Shown here piece by piece: positions 58,935 to 64,000 of a DNA stretch of 64,000 bases. A program made the translations under genes and the position numbers. The stretch lies in the NCBI GenBank assembly GCA_050084985.1, contig JBITNC010000001.1:85064001-85128000 (forward strand). The letters are read 5' to 3'. The DNA is from Nageia nagi. Taxonomy: Eukaryota > Pinophyta. The notes below the pieces were generated by a model. It was not told the origin of the DNA, searched no databases, and saw only the letters and a program-made list of their open reading frames with translations. The stretch's first letter is position 1, and every line of letters starts with the position of its first letter.

Positions 58935-59452
58935 TGATGATATAATGTCAACAATCTACTTAAAACTACATCATTGATTTATCTTTTAAGTAAGTGAACT
59001 ATCACTAGTCCTATCGATGGCCATTGACGATCATACATTTTATGTCTATGATCTGAAGATAGTATGCTTTGGATTGGTTAAAATTAAAAATCATGTGGAT
59101 ACATAAAAAGTTGCATATTTCATTAGGAATGAGCCAATATTAATATTTTTCTTATGGTTGCATCATTGATTTATCTTTTAAGTGAGTGAACTCTCACTAG
59201 CCATGTCGTTGGCCATTGATGATCATACATCTTATGTTTATGATCTAAATACATTATTATTTGGGTTGGGTCAAATCAAAAACCATGTGGATACATAAAA
59301 ATTTATGTCATCCATTGTAAATGATCCAATTTCAACATCTTTCTCATGGCTACATCATTGGTTTACTTTTTAAGTGAGTGAAATCTCACTAGCCATGTCA
59401 TTGGCCATCGATGATCATATGTTTTATGTATATGATCCAAATATATTATACT
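58935..59452. repeat. 192-bp tandem repeat, about 2.5 copies
   Basis: CATCATTGATTTATCTTTTA recurs at 58969, 59161 and (as CATCATTGGTTTACTTTTTA) 59353, exactly 192 bp apart. A short piece of a preceding copy begins near 58935 and the last copy breaks off near 59452. Each unit includes AGTGAGTGAAYTCTCACTAG, a partial palindrome, and ACCATGTGGATACATAAAAA. It lies just behind the end of gypsy pol. Confidence 0.9.
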
Positions 59453-59659
59453 ATCATTATTTTATTTTTCTTTTTTTTTATTTTTATTTTATTTTTCCAC
59501 ATCATTAGCATCATATGGATAGTCACATATGCCACTAGCATCATTAAATGCTTAGAATTTTGGAAAAATAAAAAAGTATGCATGCCCCTGCTCATGAATT
59601 TGGTGGTTTGTAGGGCACACATTTATCTTTTCTTAAGAATATAAACATTTGAGATGGAT

Positions 59660-60807
59660 GGTATTGAATTTATTTGGTTCTTAATTTCTATCCATGAATT
59701 ATAATCTATATGCTCCTGAACCTATTACTTCAATGACAATAAATGGGCCCAACCAATTAGGTTCAAATTTTCCTTTTGCTTTATCATTTGGTACTATCTT
59801 ATTTATGTTCTCTTTTAACACTAGATCTCACACTTGAAATTATTTTGCTTTGATGTTCTCACCAAATGCTCTTTTGCATTTTGCATGGTACACCTTTTGA
59901 TTTTCAATGGCTCTAATCCTTTTCTCATCTAACAATTCCAATTATTGCAATCTTACTTTTCTTGCATCTTCATCTGAAATATCATCTTGTAAGAAAATCC
60001 TACAAGAGGGGATTTCCAATTATAATAGGAAAATGGCTTCATCCCCATATACTAATGAAAATGGTGTTGCCCCAATGGCTATATGAATGCTAGTTCTATA
60101 TTCCCATAATGCATATGGTAATTGGTCATGCCAATCCTTCTTGTATTTATCTCATGTTTTGACAAGAATGCTCTTGATTATCTTATTTGTTGCTTTATCT
60201 TGACCATTTCCTTGAAGGTAATATACTGATAAAAATGTTTGTACAATTTCTTAAAAAAATACTTTCATGTCCTTACCTTTGAAATTTGGACCATTTTCCA
60301 TGATACACCAAACCTTGTGATGATGTTTTCAGTAAGGAATGCAATTATTTTGGCTTGAGTAATTGATTTCATTTGGACAAACTTGTGCCCTTCCCTGGAA
60401 TTAGAATTAATCATGCCAATCAAATCTATGCCCTAAGTAGCAAATGGCCATGGAGAAATAATAGAGTGCAATTCTTGTGTTGGTTGTTTTTCTAAATTTG
60501 CATATTTTTGGCATTGCAAAAATGTTTTTGCATGGTCTTTACAAGCTTCTTCCATAGTAGGCCAATAATAACCAATCCTCAAAATTTTTGTGTGTAGTAC
60601 CTTTGCATGAAAATGGCCACCACATAAACCATCATGAGCTTCTTCCAAGGTAGTAGCTATCTCATCTTGTGTTAGACATCTCAATAATGCACCATCAAAT
60701 GACCTCCTATATAAGACTTCTCCAATGATCACATATCTTACAATAGTTCTGTTCAACCTTAAGATTTCATTTCTATCAAATTTTTTAGGAATTATTTGAT
60801 TTTTCAA
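59660..60807 (-). pseudogene. Gypsy integrase, broken
   Basis: The zinc region is open for 124 codons (60433-60807): GEVLYRRSFDGALLRCL, EEAHDGLCGGHFHAKVL, ILRIGYYWPTM and HAKTFLQCQKY. The first Cys of the CxxC pair is Phe. A stop precedes the core GIDLIGMINSNSREGHKFV, which carries the first catalytic Asp. The later core is frameshifted. The C-terminal part reads EPNWLGPFIVIEVIGSGAYRL and ends HLKCLY, the typical close of plant gypsy pol. Confidence 0.78.
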
Positions 60808-60849
60808 ATGATTTTAGATATCAAAGTAATAATTCTTAAAATCATTTTC

Positions 60850-61330
60850 TTATATAATAAGACAAGTATTAATTTCATGCATATGATCCATGTAATAAGA
60901 AGATCTTAACTTACAAATTGTGAGGGTGGTTTCTTCATCTTCAATCTTAATTGGTGCTAAAGAGGATACACTTGCCATTGCATTTGCATACCTATTATTA
61001 GTTCTAGGAATATTTTGAATGGTGTATTTTTCAAATTGATCCAATAAATAAATCACCACAATTCTATAAGGCTTTAACTTTTCATTCTTATTATCAAAGA
61101 TATCTTATATTTATTTGACAACAAATTATAAATCCCCATATATCTCTATATCCTTGATTTTCAAATTTATAGCAACTTTTAATCCTAATATCAAAGCTTC
61201 ATATTCAACCATGTTGTTTTGCATTCAAACCCAAGTTTGTATGCCATAGGGATCACTTGATTTGTACAAGATACCAAAAAAATACCTACCCTTGATAAAA
61301 GAGAACATTTTGAACCATCAAAATATAGGG
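60850..61330 (-). pseudogene. Second (Tat-type) RNase H of the gypsy element
   Basis: The minus strand reads NNMVEYEALILGLKVAINLK, IKDIEIYGDL and then an open stretch (60850-61059) with VIYLLDQFEKYTIQNIPRTN and NRYANAMASVSSL. The EYEAL, YGDL and R-x-N-x-x-A-D/N-A blocks are those of the extra RNase H. The last acidic residue of the block is Asn here, so activity would be doubtful even without stops. Confidence 0.75.
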
Positions 61331-61439
61331 TCTAGATAATGGGCTTAGTTTTTGTGAGACATATTTACTCATCAAGGATCAATATCTCATCAAAGTCACG
61401 TAGTTGGTGGTCCTCTAGTAGGTATTCATGTTGCTGGTA

Positions 61440-62570
61440 TCATGGTTCCTCTTGAAAGATGTATGAAAATTTGTCATGAACAACTACCTCTCTATCTTGA
61501 GGCAAATCAACTATCAAATCTACAATTGTTTTGCCTTTGATATATTTTTGCTTTACAACATTAATGTCAAATTCTTGCAACAATATTAGCCACTTTACAA
61601 GTCTACCTTATAGATGTTACTTAGCCATAAGATATTTTAGTGGATCAATAGGACTAACAAAATATGTAGTGCAATATAATAAATATTGCCTCAAATTTTT
61701 AGTAGTAAACATAATACCGTAGCAAATATTTTTCATAAGAGTGTCTCTATTCTCATAATCAATCAATGATTTACAAAACTTATTTGATATCCTAATATTT
61801 GATATCTAGTCCATATATTTGGTATTTGATATCTAGCTCAAAAATTATTTGATATTTGATATCTAGTCCATATATTTATCTCCAAGTTGTGAAATGAATC
61901 TTCTAACTAAATTTATTTTTTCTAGAAGGTTCCTTAATTATTTCAAAATTTGGGATAGTTTTCTATAAGTAACTCCAAATGCACATTTTTAAGGCTTGAG
62001 TCATAGTTTGTACCTTTTCAAAATAGTGAATATCTCTTCAAGCACTTATAGATGATCTTGTCCTTGCTTGGATTTGACTAGAATGTCATCAACATAATCC
62101 TCCATATTTTTATGAATATGCTCATGAAACATGATGACCACTACTCTTTAGTATGTAGCTCCTACATTTTTAAGTTCAAAAGGCATAACCTTCTAACAAA
62201 AATTATCCCAAGGGGTAGTAAAAGCTATTTTATGTTGGTCTACAGGGTTAATCAAAATTTGGTTATAGCTAGAAAATCAATCCATGAATGATATTGTATC
62301 ATGACCGACTATGCTATCTACAATCATATCAATATTTGGCAATGAAAAATCATATTTTGGATAAACATTATTGATATCATGAAAATCTATACATACCCAG
62401 ATCTCAGCACTTGGTTTGGAAATAGGGGTAATGTTAGCCATTCATTTAGAATAGTTAATTGGCTTTATGAATCTAGCATTCAAATATTTCTCAATTTCTT
62501 TCTTAACTATTAATTCTTTATAAGGATGCATCTTTCTAGGTTTTTGTTTGATTCTCTTAATGTCATCTTT
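61440..62570 (-). pseudogene. Gypsy reverse transcriptase and first RNase H
   Basis: The RT begins KPRKMHPYKELIVKKEIEKY near 62545 and continues LNARFIKPINYSK, NITPISKPSAEIWVCIDFHD and DFSLPNIDMIVDSIVGHD. It reaches the active site as YVDDILVKSKQGQDHL near 62090, so the catalytic YVDD is intact. The thumb and first RNase H follow but are disrupted around 61780-61880 by a tandem repeat of 27-30 bp (TATTTGATATCTAG, three copies). Confidence 0.8.
61780..61880. repeat. 27-30-bp tandem repeat inside gypsy pol
   Basis: TATTTGATATCTAG recurs at 61796, 61823 and 61853. The first and third copies continue TCCATATATTT. The expansion interrupts coding homology between RT and RNase H, so it arose after the element lost function. 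Confidence 0.85.
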
Positions 62571-63990
62571 CAATGATAGATTATGCATAACAAATAAAGG
62601 ATCTAAACCTGGCATATCATCATAAGAATAAGAAAAATTCTTAGAATACTCAATAAACTTATTTTTATACCTTTCTTATTGGAGAGGAGGTAGGTATACT
62701 CTAATTTGTATCAATCTCTCATCATCCAAAGTGCCAATATTGATGTGTATCAATTCCTCTTATTGAAATGTAAGGTCTTCTTTCTTTTGTAACAAGGATG
62801 GTAATTTTTCCATGCTTGGTACTTCATCTTTAGTTGAATCTAATGGTTGAACTTGCAATACTATATAAAAATTGATCCCTTGACCAAAATAAGCATATTC
62901 ATTAAGGATATAAGTTGCTTTTTGTTTCTCATTAGATTTGGGCAATTTTGAATGTGCCCCCAACTATTCAAGAAGATCATCATTAGTACTAAAATAGTCA
63001 AATTCAAGATGTATAGAATCATTAATCCATGTATCTATATCAATATCATCTAATAAATCTATAAAATTGCATTCTTTAACAAACTTAATGGGATTTCATT
63101 TTTATTTTACTTGACCATCACTACCCAAACTTGTTTTGGTCATTTGTGCTTTAGAATTATCAAGGAAAGAAGGCATTCCTTGTTCAATTTACCTAAGCCC
63201 CTATTTTTTATATTATCAATTTTGAACCATGTAATTATGCTCAAAAGAAGATGGAAATATCTTACCTAATTCAAAATATGATGGCATGTATATTGAGGAA
63301 GTTTGGTTTGATGTTTTAGATAGAGCATAGTAGGAGTAGTCACTATCTTCATCATTTTCATGTTATTGGTGGCTTGCTGGAAGAATGGCATGTCATTGGC
63401 AACCCTCAATAGCTAACATATTGGGCCATCCCAAGACTTGGACCTATTTTTATGTATTTTCCCCTAGTGTAGGATATTTCAAATTCTCTATCGCATATTA
63501 TGGTGGTAACATGGAAAAATATTCAAGATCATCAATATCACATAGTGCATATGGTTCAAGATCTCCCATGACTTTATGTACTTCATCTTGGAATTCAAGC
63601 TTCAATTTACCATGTAGTGTGGAAGGTATTACATCCATATCATGAATCCAAGGCCTCCCCAAAACCATGTTATATGATAATTTGGACTCTACAACCTAAA
63701 AGTTTGCTACTATAGTCCTAACACCTATAGTAATCATGATTGTAGCTATTCCCAATGATTTCTTTATTGAGCTATCATAGGCCCTAATCCTAAAAGTAGA
63801 TTTTCTAATGGAGGAATATCTACACCTTTCTCTTACAATTGAACCAAAAAATGATTAGAGAATACATTTATAGTTGATACATTATCTACCATTGTTCTTT
63901 TGACTTCCCATCCATCAACCATAGGTGTGATATATAAAAATGAACATTCATCTAGCAATTATTTATGGAGCATTTCAAATTTGTAAAAAT
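62570..63990 (-). pseudogene. Gypsy protease and protease-RT linker
   Basis: The minus strand from about 63930 reads PMVDGWEVKRTMVDNVSTIN, in which DNVS replaces the aspartic-protease DTG/DNGS motif. Next come IHDMDVIPSTLHGKLKLEFQ near 63640, MGDLEPYALCDIDDLEYF near 63560, and an open linker stretch 62760-62963 (GAHSKLPKSNEKQKATYILN). The W-HDM-x-x-x-PSTLH pattern after the protease is common in plant Tat-like pol. The linker contains several stops. Confidence 0.65.
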
Positions 63991-64000
63991 AAATAACATC

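Larger units (their letters stand above)
59650..64000 (-). mobile_element. Ty3/gypsy retrotransposon, Tat-like, minus strand, runs off the window
   Basis: On the minus strand the order is protease (from 63960), RT, first RNase H, second RNase H, integrase, ending near 59660. The extra RNase H marks the plant Tat lineage. The gag and 5' LTR must lie beyond 64000. Stops are scattered but the frame is easy to follow, so it is younger or better preserved than the plus-strand gypsy element. The 192-bp tandem repeat downstream of pol fits the habit of Tat elements to carry tandem repeats in the untranslated region. Confidence 0.82.

Noticed and set aside
1-64000. CRISPR array, bacterial operon, rRNA or intact tRNA genes
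   Set aside because: Looked for and not seen; the regular repeats present are satellites, minisatellites and palindrome arrays, and the window is clearly plant nuclear DNA.

Overview
The window looks like intergenic DNA from a large, repeat-choked seed-plant genome. It is very AT-rich and CpG-poor. In 64 kb I recognise one intact gene, a plant-type carboxylesterase (CXE) at 40553-41536 (+). Nearly everything else that can be identified is decayed transposable element, satellite-like repeat or pseudogene. A gymnosperm such as a conifer is my best guess, based on the low gene density, old stop-riddled LTR elements and a telomere-like interstitial block. That is inference; no species marker is present.

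Layout. 0-5 kb: a decayed Copia gag, a 385-bp interstitial telomere-like block, a second TTAGG-rich repeat and several minisatellites. 5-6.6 kb: a minus-strand gypsy gag remnant beside an 849-bp solo LTR with a perfect target-site duplication. 8.6 kb: tandem 16-bp palindromes. 11-18 kb: a plus-strand Ty3/gypsy element with two RNase H domains (Tat-like), its gag split by a 1,000-bp terminal-inverted-repeat element. 20.6-29.4 kb: a minus-strand pentatricopeptide-repeat (PPR) pseudogene cut by a complete but dead Copia element (21862-28048) and by a second solo LTR (28501-29335). 30.4-37.3 kb: a satellite-like array of ~172-bp monomers arranged as ~345-bp dimers, split by ~3.1 kb of other DNA, then a composite array whose minus strand reads as PPR debris. 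37.5-40 kb: a second TIR element and a plus-strand PPR pseudogene ending just upstream of the CXE gene. 43-48.3 kb: a complete minus-strand Copia element with both LTRs, a primer-binding site, a purine tract and a near-perfect 5-bp target duplication. 48.7-51.1 kb: a LINE remnant. 52.4-53.4 kb: an unidentified decayed reading frame. 55.6-56.8 kb: more PPR debris. 58.9-64 kb: a minus-strand Tat-like gypsy element running off the window, with a 192-bp tandem repeat behind its pol.

The genes do not form a pathway. The CXE gene is an isolated island whose base composition differs sharply from its surroundings. The rest records successive insertions: old PPR-like sequence first, then LTR and TIR elements into it, then decay dominated by C-to-T and G-to-A changes. 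I did not find a convincing new biological system. The most unusual features are the dimeric satellite, the palindrome array shared in inverted orientation between 20.6-21.2 kb and the CXE upstream region, the PPR-derived dispersed repeats, and a ~37-bp duplication flanking one Copia element. Percent identities and boundaries were judged by eye.
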